DNA of 64,000 nt from positions 1-64,000 of the forward strand of contig JACJYM010000014.1 in the NCBI GenBank assembly GCA_020636155.1. Direction: 5' to 3'. The DNA is from Lewinellaceae bacterium (lineage in GTDB: Bacteria > Bacteroidota > Bacteroidia > Chitinophagales > Saprospiraceae). The notes under the pieces are model-generated. The model was not told the origin of the DNA. It made no database searches and saw nothing but the letters and a program-made list of their open reading frames with translations. Made by a program: the position numbers and the translations under genes. Shown in pieces: positions 25,298-33,247 of this stretch (the stretch's first letter is position 1; each line of letters starts with the position of its first letter).

Positions 25298-27130
25298 TTA
25301 TTGGTATCCAGCTGCTTGTAATTTGAATAGTTCGGCGTACAATTTATTTTCTTCAATTAATTCCTTATGAGTCCCTAGCTCTAACACTGAACCATTTTTT
25401 AGCACCAAAATTCTATCTGCCATTCTGACTGTACTGAAGCGATGCGAAATGATTATGGCGGTCTTACCCTTTGCTACGCCGATAAATCTCTCAAACGCTT
25501 CGTACTCTGCCCGTGCATCTAATGCACTCGTGGGTTCGTCGAGAATAATGACCTCTGCTCTTTTCATGTAAGATCTCGCTAGTGCTATTTTTTGCCATTG
25601 CCCACCTGAGAGTTCGACACCATTGTGAAATCTTCGACCCAATTGCTGACCATAGCCATTTTTTAGTTCCGGCAGGATTTGATCTGCAAGACTTTGTTCA
25701 GCCGCATTTTCTATGAGACTTTGATTATTGATTTCTCTGATATCCCCTACTGCTATATTCTCCTTAAATGAAAAGTTGTATCTATTAAAATCTTGAAATA
25801 TGGCACCAAAAAATGTTTGATATTGCTCCAAATTATAGTCTTCAATATTCACACCATCTAGCAATATTTCACCAGAAGTCGGAGGATAAAACCTCAATAT
25901 AAGCTTTATCAGAGTCGTCTTGCCAGCACCATTTTCACCGACAAAAGCCATTTTTTCACCCGCTATTATTTTAAAATTCAAATCCCTAAGAACGTATTCT
26001 TCTTTGCCGGGATATTTGAAAGACACATTTCTAAACTCAATGCCATCGACCATTTTTTTAGGCATATCAAGGTTTTTCGAGCTTCTTTCCGAATTCGATT
26101 GAAAATCCAAAAAATCAAAATAATCCTGAAGATATAAAGCACGACTAGATATAGAGGTAAACCGCTGGAATATACGCTGCATCTGAGAACTCAACCTCTG
26201 AAACGAACCTGACAAAAAGCTCAAATCTCCTATGGTAATCACTCCCGCAATGGTTCTGATAATGATAAGGACATAAGCCGCATAATATGCTAATACTCCC
26301 AAAATATTGAAAAATGTACTCCAAAGTGTCCTTTTGATGGCCAGGTTTCTATTGGCAAGATAATAGGCATGCGATACTTTCCTAAATCTATCAGAAATAA
26401 AATCTGACAGGCCGAAAAGCTTTACTTCTTTAGAATATTCAATGCTCGCCCCAACGGATCTCAGATAATCAAGCTCTCTACGTTCGGTGGTCCAACTCCT
26501 AGAAAGTGAATAGCCTTGTTGACTAAATTTTAACTCGTTGATAAATGAAGGTAATACCGCAACCAATAATAGAATGATTAACCACGGTTCAAAATAAATC
26601 ATCCCTGTAATCAAAGAAGCCACGGTAATAATATCCTGTCCTTGTGCAAGGATATCCGAAAGCAGACCAACCCTACCCGTAGTCTGCTGTCTTGCACGTT
26701 CCAATTGGTCGTAAAAATCCGGATCTTCTAGTTGTGCCAATTCAACTTCCGATGTTTTTCTTATCAATTCCAATGAGCTGCTATTCGCATAGAGGTCTCC
26801 AAGAAAACCATCTGTAAGCCCTATCCCTCTCGAAAACAAATCTGACAGGAGGACTAAGAATATCTCAATGGCTACATAAGTCCACAGAAGACTGGTATTG
26901 CCCTCTGATTTTGTGAGTGCTATGATTTCGTCAATGATCAGCTTGCCTACCCAAAGCATGGATACTGGAAAGATGGATTGAAGTAGCCTGAGTATCAAAT
27001 TAGTATAAAATAAAGCTGGGGAGACCTCCTTAATTTTCTTAAAAAAGCGTGGGATATACCTCAGTGAATCTTTTAAGTCTCGCCACTTAAAAGTATTTTT
27101 ATTCGAAATAGAAGGTAAAATTCTTGCCAT
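25298..27130 (-). CDS. ABC exporter, fused permease and ATPase
   Basis: A 610-residue type IV (ABC-B/MsbA-like) half-transporter. The transmembrane domain (about 30-330, six helices) is followed by an ATPase domain (about 350-600) with Walker A GENGAGKTT (about 402-410), signature LSGGQWQKIALARS (about 508-521), Walker B VIILDEPTSALD (about 529-540) and the switch His in IISHRFSTV. It acts as a homodimer or heterodimer in the inner membrane. The substrate cannot be told from sequence; lipid, peptide or drug export are all possible. It lies 60 bases downstream of the racemase gene on the same strand, so it might be the last gene of that operon. Confidence 0.92.
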   Translation of the reverse strand: MARILPSISNKNTFKWRDLKDSLRYIPRFFKKIKEVSPALFYTNLILRLLQSIFPVSMLWVGKLIIDEIIALTKSEGNTSLLWTYVAIEIFLVLLSDLFSRGIGLTDGFLGDLYANSSSLELIRKTSEVELAQLEDPDFYDQLERARQQTTGRVGLLSDILAQGQDIITVASLITGMIYFEPWLIILLLVAVLPSFINELKFSQQGYSLSRSWTTERRELDYLRSVGASIEYSKEVKLFGLSDFISDRFRKVSHAYYLANRNLAIKRTLWSTFFNILGVLAYYAAYVLIIIRTIAGVITIGDLSFLSGSFQRLSSQMQRIFQRFTSISSRALYLQDYFDFLDFQSNSERSSKNLDMPKKMVDGIEFRNVSFKYPGKEEYVLRDLNFKIIAGEKMAFVGENGAGKTTLIKLILRFYPPTSGEILLDGVNIEDYNLEQYQTFFGAIFQDFNRYNFSFKENIAVGDIREINNQSLIENAAEQSLADQILPELKNGYGQQLGRRFHNGVELSGGQWQKIALARSYMKRAEVIILDEPTSALDARAEYEAFERFIGVAKGKTAIIISHRFSTVRMADRILVLKNGSVLELGTHKELIEENKLYAELFKLQAAGYQ

Positions 27131-27190
27131 GAACTAGTAAACACCATTTACGTGAATTGGGTTACATGATTTCTACAAAATATGAAATTT

Positions 27191-28261
27191 CTAAATGACC
27201 TCTTTGTCGATGTACTTAGAATTCATGAGTGAGAGTACTCCATTATAATTTGGTCTAAAAGAGATATAATCTCCCAATTTTAGTTTTTCAGGATTTTTGC
27301 CAATATCAACCACTAAGATATCAGAACTACTGCCAACAATTTTCACGTACTTAGAAATAGGTATCAAGTATTTCGGAAGTACATCCAAAACTCCAACATC
27401 TAGAAGAGCTCTCACACTATTTTCTCCCAATTGTTCTAATTCTATATTTGGTTGTTCACCCATCATGTTTTGTCCCTGTTCTCCAGATGCAACGACGGGT
27501 TTAGTTCTTATTTCAATGACCTCTGCTCTTAAGACAAATACATCCTGCCTCATTTTTCTTATCGGCCTATCATTCATGATATCATTTCCAAAATATAATG
27601 TTTCTCCTATTCTAAAATGATTGTTACCAGCTGGCACTTGTTTTTTAGGCAAGAGTGGTAATGTAACGGACGTTCCTGCTGAGACCCATTTAATATTGGA
27701 ATTAAACTTAGCGTTAATCAATTCTTTGTATAGACTCAGTTGAATGAGCTTGTCTAGTGATGGTAATATTCCATTTAGGCAATTTAAGTTAGTACCTAAA
27801 CCAATCACTTCAATATTTTTAAGTTCAAACACTTTAGAATAAAATTCCATAATATTATCTCTCATTACCCCTTCTCTAAGGTCACCCAATTCAACCATAA
27901 TGATGATTTTGTGTATCACCGATTTGTCTCTTGCCTCTTCATCGATTTTTAAAATGGTATTAATGTGTGTATTAAAACTCACATCAGCACAAGAGACTAA
28001 TCGTTTAATAGAATTAATTGGTGGTGGTTTGATATAAACTCGTTGAATCTGAGGAGCCAACTTCTGAAGTTTCTCCAGATTGCTCAGCCTTGAATCCAAA
28101 ACTTCATTCGGATGTAAATCGACCACTTCATTGAGAAATTTTTCATTACCACAGAGCAATTTGGTTACAATTCCCCAAGATTTATTGTAAGAGATTAATC
28201 TATGATTGAGATAATTAAAATTATGTTGTAACGAAGCTTTATTTAGTGTAATTATTGCCAC
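27191..28261 (-). CDS. PLP-dependent alanine/ornithine racemase-family enzyme
   Basis: A 356-residue fold-type III PLP enzyme. The candidate PLP lysine is Lys34 in SWGIVTKLLCGN, followed by the TIM-barrel (about 8-240) and a C-terminal beta domain (about 245-356). It belongs to the alanine/ornithine racemase (Orr/YhfX-like) group and is not a close match to the biosynthetic Alr. The reaction is inferred to be interconversion of L- and D-amino acids; the substrate is unknown. It lies 2 bases downstream of a sodium:solute symporter and in the same operon as a GNAT acetyltransferase, suggesting uptake and use of an amino acid or peptide. Confidence 0.82.
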   Translation of the reverse strand: MAIITLNKASLQHNFNYLNHRLISYNKSWGIVTKLLCGNEKFLNEVVDLHPNEVLDSRLSNLEKLQKLAPQIQRVYIKPPPINSIKRLVSCADVSFNTHINTILKIDEEARDKSVIHKIIIMVELGDLREGVMRDNIMEFYSKVFELKNIEVIGLGTNLNCLNGILPSLDKLIQLSLYKELINAKFNSNIKWVSAGTSVTLPLLPKKQVPAGNNHFRIGETLYFGNDIMNDRPIRKMRQDVFVLRAEVIEIRTKPVVASGEQGQNMMGEQPNIELEQLGENSVRALLDVGVLDVLPKYLIPISKYVKIVGSSSDILVVDIGKNPEKLKLGDYISFRPNYNGVLSLMNSKYIDKEVI

Positions 28262-28263
28262 TA

Positions 28264-29676
28264 TTAATTTTGTCTGATTTTTGATAATAAAATAAATACA
28301 ATTAAGGAACTTAATATTCCTAATAATATGGGGTCAAATCCGAACGGGATAGGTATCTTAAAAAAGATTAATAGTAGGGTCGTAGTACCTCCCGTAATCA
28401 TTGACCATAGTGCAGCTTCGCTACTCGGTTTTTTAACCCATAGCATCGCCAGTACCGGCACTAACAACCCAGAAACCATAAATGCATAAGACATCAACAT
28501 GACATCCAGTACGTTGGTCATAAATGCGGCGAGCAGCATCGTTAATATTCCAACAGTCAAAGTACTATATTGTGAATATCTAATTCCCTTTTTATGATGA
28601 GAGTCTATGCCAAAGATATCGGTCATTAGGTTGCCTGAGGCAGCAATCAAACAACTATCTGCCGTTGACATAATGGCAGAAAAATAGGCCGCCAGGGTAA
28701 TACCAAGAAATCCAGTAGGCAATACATGACTTAGGAGTAATGGGAGTCCCATTTCACCATCCATTCCATTGGCGCTAGCAAAACCCATATCAAGAAACAT
28801 ACCTTTCTCAGCTGCTACCCGTGCAAATAGACCCAATGTTACTCCCATGAATGCCATAATTGGATATTCAAATAGTCCCGCAATAAACCACGCTTTTTTG
28901 GCCGTCTTCTCATCTCGACATGCAAATATTCGTTGATAAATCGTCATTCCGACAAACCAGATTGGCACTATTGTAATTAACCAATTGGCAAATTGAATCC
29001 AAGTAATATTATTTAGACTAAAAAACTTATCTGGAAGAATAGAAAAGATTTCTTCGTAACCACCCAAAGCAAAATACGACATAGGAATGGCAATAAAAAT
29101 TAGCCCAATCATTAACAATATCCACTGAAAGGTATCTGTATAAATTACCGCCTTGATGCCGCCGAACACCGTGTATGAAATGGCAACGATTCCTAAAATT
29201 AACAATACCTGCAAATGATCTAAATTATTAAACGTGCCAGTTGCCAATTTGACTCCTGCGAGTATTTGGGATGAACTAAAACCCACATATCCAATAAAAG
29301 AAATTATTCCTGCAATTCGTGCCACTCTCGAGCCATAAATGAGCTTTAACAACTGCGGGAAGGTCAACATGTGATTTTTATGTGCCACATTAATCACTTT
29401 AGGTATGAGTAACACCGCGGATAACCAGGCTCCGATTAAACCCGTAAATAACATCCATGAACCTGACAATCCAATGGTAAATCCAAATCCCCCCAATCCA
29501 ATAGAAAATCCACCAACATCTGTCGCGACCAAAGAGAGCCCGATATGTCCGCTCCCCATGTTATTTCCACCAATAAAATAATCTTTTGAATTCTGGTTTT
29601 TCTTATGGAAATAAATGCCTATGCCAAGGATTATCAACAGATATCCTGCAAAAATTATTATATCTAATATTTTCAT
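28264..29676 (-). CDS. Sodium:solute symporter (SSS family)
   Basis: A 470-residue integral membrane protein with about 12-13 hydrophobic helices. The N terminus is periplasm-facing (IIIFAGYLLIILGIGIYFHKK) and is followed by the SSS family motif SKDYFIGGNNMG and GLSLVATDVGGFSIGLGG, which corresponds to the sodium-site region of PutP/SGLT-like transporters. It couples sodium influx to uptake of a small solute in the inner membrane. The adjacent racemase and acetyltransferase suggest an amino acid or small peptide substrate, which is an inference. It lies between the GNAT gene (44 bases upstream) and the racemase gene (2 bases downstream). Confidence 0.9.
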   Translation of the reverse strand: MKILDIIIFAGYLLIILGIGIYFHKKNQNSKDYFIGGNNMGSGHIGLSLVATDVGGFSIGLGGFGFTIGLSGSWMLFTGLIGAWLSAVLLIPKVINVAHKNHMLTFPQLLKLIYGSRVARIAGIISFIGYVGFSSSQILAGVKLATGTFNNLDHLQVLLILGIVAISYTVFGGIKAVIYTDTFQWILLMIGLIFIAIPMSYFALGGYEEIFSILPDKFFSLNNITWIQFANWLITIVPIWFVGMTIYQRIFACRDEKTAKKAWFIAGLFEYPIMAFMGVTLGLFARVAAEKGMFLDMGFASANGMDGEMGLPLLLSHVLPTGFLGITLAAYFSAIMSTADSCLIAASGNLMTDIFGIDSHHKKGIRYSQYSTLTVGILTMLLAAFMTNVLDVMLMSYAFMVSGLLVPVLAMLWVKKPSSEAALWSMITGGTTTLLLIFFKIPIPFGFDPILLGILSSLIVFILLSKIRQN

Positions 29677-29720
29677 AAACTCATTATCTACATTGAGGAC
29701 ATTTTATTTAACTTCCTCTC

Positions 29721-30158
29721 CTAATTGATGAGTCTCATCTCCAAATATTTATTTTTAAAACCCAGTTTTTCGTATAGAATCTTGGCAGGATTGTCAGGTT
29801 CTACATGCAAAGCTATATCTCCATTACTCATTTCGATGGCTCTAGACATCAGTTTTTTTCCAATACCTTTGCCCCGAAAATCTTTATGAATGGCAATATA
29901 AACCAATATATTTTCGGGAATGTATCCATCCATTCCGGTTTTATTAACCACTGTCGCTCCCACGATTTCTTGCTCATCTACTATCGTAATAATGTAACCT
30001 CCAAAAGAAGGCTGTTTTTTAAGGGCATAATCCAAAGCCTTCTCAATTAATTCTTTATCATCTCCATACTGATCTAAGTGCTTGAATAGGAAATTGACGA
30101 TATCTAAATTAATTTTGGAGCTAGGTAGATTGACCGCATCATAAACATTTAAAATCAT
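29721..30158 (-). CDS. GNAT-family N-acetyltransferase
   Basis: A 145-residue cytosolic enzyme. The acetyl-CoA pyrophosphate-binding loop is visible in KDFRGKGIGKKLMSRAIEM (RGKGIG, motif A, about residues 94-107), and the C-terminal half has the usual NPAKILYEKLGFKNK strand. It transfers an acetyl group to an amine of unknown identity. First gene of a predicted three-gene operon with a sodium symporter and an amino-acid racemase, which makes an amino acid or peptide a likely substrate. No promoter could be assigned; the upstream region has only an imperfect CAAA-AAG-TA at about 30222. Confidence 0.85.
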   Translation of the reverse strand: MILNVYDAVNLPSSKINLDIVNFLFKHLDQYGDDKELIEKALDYALKKQPSFGGYIITIVDEQEIVGATVVNKTGMDGYIPENILVYIAIHKDFRGKGIGKKLMSRAIEMSNGDIALHVEPDNPAKILYEKLGFKNKYLEMRLIN

Positions 30159-30588
30159 GCATTCATTTTTGTTAGAAAAACGGGATAGTACGGCTTTTTT
30201 ATGCTAATTCCAAAGAATTTGGCAAAAAGTACCTTCATTGGTGATGAGTTAACTAAAAATTAAATAAAATTTTACAAACATTTATTCGCCTAAAAAAATA
30301 TCGCACTGGACATCAATTAGTCATCTTGACAGTAATTACTGACATGAAATTTATTTACCTGATGATAGTCAACAATGGTTGATGTGACCGTGTAAGAATA
30401 GACTTAACTAATAAAATACATAATTCAAGTTATGCTATACAATTATACATTCCATAAAAAATGTTCAAATTATTGAAAAATATTTTTATTTTAATCCTGC
30501 CAATTAATCATTTTTTATTTATCTTTGCACTCCGTTTTATAAAAAGTAATTTTTATTGAACACAATCTAAATATTTAAAAGTAAAAAG
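30159..30588. other. Divergent intergenic region between the GNAT gene and rpmE
   Basis: A 430-base, very AT-rich region. It contains the rpmE promoter near its right end (30520-30527). There is no convincing small gene, repeat or RNA structure. Confidence 0.4.
30520..30527 (+). promoter_or_regulatory. -7 promoter element of rpmE
   Basis: TATCTTTG followed by CACTCCGTTTTATAAAAAG. The -7 element and start-site sequence match those of rpsT. No clear -33 TTTG is seen. The leader would be about 55 bases. Confidence 0.65.
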
Positions 30589-30846
30589 ATGAAAAAGGAA
30601 ACACATCCGTCAGATTACAGATTGGTAGTTTTTAAGGATATATCTAATGACGAAGGCGTACTCGTTAAGTCTTGTGCTCCAACGAGAGAAACCGTTACTT
30701 GGACAGATGGAAATGAATATCCTTTGGTAAAAATGGAGATCAGTTCTTTTTCTCATCCATTCTTTACCGGCAAAATGAAATTCGTTGATACAGCGGGAAG
30801 AATTGATAAATTCAACAAGAAATTTGCCAAATTTGCCAAAAAATAA
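30589..30846 (+). CDS. rpmE: 50S ribosomal protein L31 type B
   Basis: An 85-residue L31 of the C-minus (type B, YkgM-like) form. It begins MKKETHPSDYR and has the S-H-P-F-F-T-G-K motif typical of type B, and lacks the four-Cys zinc site of type A, retaining only one Cys. It helps join the ribosomal subunits. Single-gene unit with its own promoter (30520-30527) and a terminator at 30870-30904. Confidence 0.95.
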   Translation: MKKETHPSDYRLVVFKDISNDEGVLVKSCAPTRETVTWTDGNEYPLVKMEISSFSHPFFTGKMKFVDTAGRIDKFNKKFAKFAKK

Positions 30847-30869
30847 AATATTTTATTTTAAAAATACAA

Positions 30870-30904
30870 AGAGCTCTTCCCAAAATGAAGGGCTCTTTTC
30901 TTTT
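30870..30904 (+). terminator. Intrinsic terminator of rpmE
   Basis: AGAGCTCTTC / GAAGGGCTCT (one G-U pair) at 30870-30896 is followed by TTTTCTTTT. The stem ends about 20 bases before the next start codon. Confidence 0.8.
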
Positions 30905-30922
30905 AATCTATAATCTAAGAAA

Positions 30923-32134
30923 TTGAAAAATCTGATTTTTTTTGATGATGATAATTGGAAAGCATTACTTCCTCTCACTTACACAAGACCTATATGTGAG
31001 CTTAGGATAGGAATCCTTACCATCAAGGAGAAATGGGAAGCTTTGCTCCATGGAAAAGGATCGTATATCACTCAAGATTACCTATCTGAAAAATTCGGTC
31101 TAATCATTGAAGATGACAATTATTTGATCAATAGTACTCTACTTCCTAACCCCGAATTATTGGAATTAATCTATAAGTTAGAGATTAATGAGGTATTGAC
31201 TTATAATGACGAGCTGCTGGTAGGTCGATTATCAAAAAACCAGATGAATAACTTAGGCAAGGGATATGAAGGCGAAAAACTTGCCGGAATCGACATTAGC
31301 AATCGTCCTGAAATCATTAAAAATATTTCAAAACCCCATCACATTTTCAGTTGCAATGCTTCTGAAATAGAACGAGATTTCGAATTACTTACGAAGAACA
31401 GGACTTCACAGCCCATCCCTGATCATGTCTTGGTATTAGGTGACCGATCCAAAATCTTCATCGAAGAAGGAGCCATCATTCATAATCACAGTCTGAATGC
31501 GACAAAGGGCTCTATCTATATCGGTAAAAATGCGGAATTGATGGAGGGTTCCATGTTGCAAGGGCCCATATCCATCGGTGAAGGCAGCACGGTGAAAATG
31601 GGAGCAAAAATGTACGGTGAGACAACCATAGGCCCTCATTGCAAAATCGGCGGAGAAGTAGGAAATTCAGTCTTAATGGGTTACTCCAACAAGGGACATG
31701 ACGGCTACCTAGGCAATAGTGTCCTAGGCGAATGGTGCAACTTAGGAGCCGACACAAACAACAGCAACCTTAAAAACAACTACTCCGAGGTCAAATTATG
31801 GTCTTATGACACCGAAAAATTTGAACTAACAGGGCTGCAATTTTGCGGCTTGATCATGGGGGATCATAGCAAGACCGGCATCAATACCATGTTCAACACA
31901 GGAACAGTCGTCGGCGTCTCGGCCAATATTTTTGGGGATGGTTATCCACGAAATTTTATTCCTTCCTTTAGCTGGGGAGGATCTTCCGGTTTTAAAACTT
32001 ACAAAGTGGAACAGATGCTGGACGTCGCCGCCACAGTCATGAAAAGACGATCTATCGATCTGGAAGAAATGGACAAAAAAATACTGGAATACGTATATTA
32101 TCACTCAGCTATTTATCGAACTTGGGAGAAATAG
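30923..32134 (+). CDS. Alternative GlmU-like sugar-1-phosphate nucleotidyltransferase
   Basis: A 403-residue protein of the putative sugar nucleotidyltransferase family that may replace GlmU in Bacteroidota, giving UDP-GlcNAc for peptidoglycan and lipid A. The N-terminal nucleotidyltransferase-like domain (about 1-180) starts with the family motif FFDDDNWKALLPLTYTRPI and the basic segment RIGILTIKEKW. The C-terminal half (about 190-390) is a left-handed beta-helix of hexapeptide repeats (SIYIGKNAELMEGSML, IGPHCKIGGEVGN, VLGEWCNLGADTNNSN), as in acyltransferases. The start is a TTG at 30923: no ATG occurs in frame before about residue 110, and that would delete the conserved N terminus. It lies just after the rpmE terminator. 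Confidence 0.85.
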   Translation: MKNLIFFDDDNWKALLPLTYTRPICELRIGILTIKEKWEALLHGKGSYITQDYLSEKFGLIIEDDNYLINSTLLPNPELLELIYKLEINEVLTYNDELLVGRLSKNQMNNLGKGYEGEKLAGIDISNRPEIIKNISKPHHIFSCNASEIERDFELLTKNRTSQPIPDHVLVLGDRSKIFIEEGAIIHNHSLNATKGSIYIGKNAELMEGSMLQGPISIGEGSTVKMGAKMYGETTIGPHCKIGGEVGNSVLMGYSNKGHDGYLGNSVLGEWCNLGADTNNSNLKNNYSEVKLWSYDTEKFELTGLQFCGLIMGDHSKTGINTMFNTGTVVGVSANIFGDGYPRNFIPSFSWGGSSGFKTYKVEQMLDVAATVMKRRSIDLEEMDKKILEYVYYHSAIYRTWEK

Positions 32135-32140
32135 TGATTC

Positions 32141-32704
32141 CTAACGTTCTCTCCTATAAATATCCAAGTTCGTCAGTAATCGTCGAGCCGCATCAATGAA
32201 TGCAGGTCGGAAATCTCCGATGTCATAATCTACAAATTCCTGATAGTGAAGGCTGATGATATAGTCATTGTCAAGCCTAAAAATCAGGATTTTTTCATTG
32301 TTCATATTCCCACTGTAAATGGCAGGAAAACCCATTGAATCCATAGGCTCAAATTTAAAAATCAATTTCTCTGATTTGCTGACTTTGATGCCCTTCTCTA
32401 AAAACTGATTCAAGTCCTCTTCAAATCGTTGAGGATATAGAGAAACATCGGGATTTCTTTTAAATTCTAGAAAAACCTTGACCTCAGAGTTAGGTTTATC
32501 CCATGAATAAAAACACTTTTTTCGATTATATTTTTGGAGTTGGTCGTCCTTATACATGGTCAAGCTCCCCTTGTCCGCATTAAACAATCCCATCATGTCA
32601 GACTCTTCCAACAAGTCACAAGGACTTGGCAACACAAGCTCTTGACTTGTCCCCTGTGAGAGGCTTAAAACTATAAAGAGAAAAATTGAGATGAATATTT
32701 TCAT
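32141..32704 (-). CDS. Secreted protein of unknown function (DUF3558-like tract)
   Basis: A 187-residue protein with a signal peptide (MKIFISIFLFIVLSLSQGTS, cleavage near S-Q). The mature N terminus contains PCDLLEESDMMGLFNADKG, loosely like the DUF3558 family (CDLL-x4-D/E-x3-LG), and a central Cys in KCFYSW. I do not recognise a function. It is the last gene in a minus-strand group after the DPP-like peptidase and the 147-residue protein, with a 95-base gap to the latter. Confidence 0.6.
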   Translation of the reverse strand: MKIFISIFLFIVLSLSQGTSQELVLPSPCDLLEESDMMGLFNADKGSLTMYKDDQLQKYNRKKCFYSWDKPNSEVKVFLEFKRNPDVSLYPQRFEEDLNQFLEKGIKVSKSEKLIFKFEPMDSMGFPAIYSGNMNNEKILIFRLDNDYIISLHYQEFVDYDIGDFRPAFIDAARRLLTNLDIYRRER

Positions 32705-32799
32705 CGGTTTAAAATTGTTTGTTTATCAAAAAGACCATATACGATTTATCATCTCGCCTATGTGTCATAATTTTCATAGACATGGTCTGTTTCGTTTTC

Positions 32800-33243
32800 T
32801 TATTGGCTTTTAATTCTATTTTTACCCTCTCGAGTTGCAGCATTGGTTCGTGTCAAACTTTTAATTTTATTGACCATGCGATATCTAATAGCCGACCAAT
32901 CTTCATCAATCGCTATTTGCCTTACGGGTTCCATATTATAAGACCCCAATATGTCCCACATTGTTTCTCGACTAAGCTCAGATTTGTATTTTTTTGATGA
33001 CTTTTTTGGATAACACAGCCAAACCAAGGGGTCATCACTGATATTTCCAATCCAATTTATTAAAGATTTCTCAAAATCCTCCTTATCATAACCCGCAGTC
33101 ACAACAAAACTCATTGGATTAGATGAAATATCATCTAAAATCTCAAAACCCTCACCTTCTATCATTTCTAATACCTCACTAGGTACATTTTCTATATAGA
33201 CCTTTGAATAATTTTTAGCATTCAATTTCTCTCTTAGAGTCAT
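32800..33243 (-). CDS. DUF3052-like protein
   Basis: A 147-residue cytosolic protein. The central VWLCYPKKSS and the later PVRQIAIDEDWSAIRYR match the core pattern of the DUF3052 family (D-x-VW-x-x-YPK, then WSALRFR). Function unknown. It is 4 bases downstream of the DPP-like peptidase gene and probably in one transcript with it. The last 20 residues are a basic tail. Confidence 0.6.
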   Translation of the reverse strand: MTLREKLNAKNYSKVYIENVPSEVLEMIEGEGFEILDDISSNPMSFVVTAGYDKEDFEKSLINWIGNISDDPLVWLCYPKKSSKKYKSELSRETMWDILGSYNMEPVRQIAIDEDWSAIRYRMVNKIKSLTRTNAATREGKNRIKSQ

Positions 33244-33247
33244 GTAA

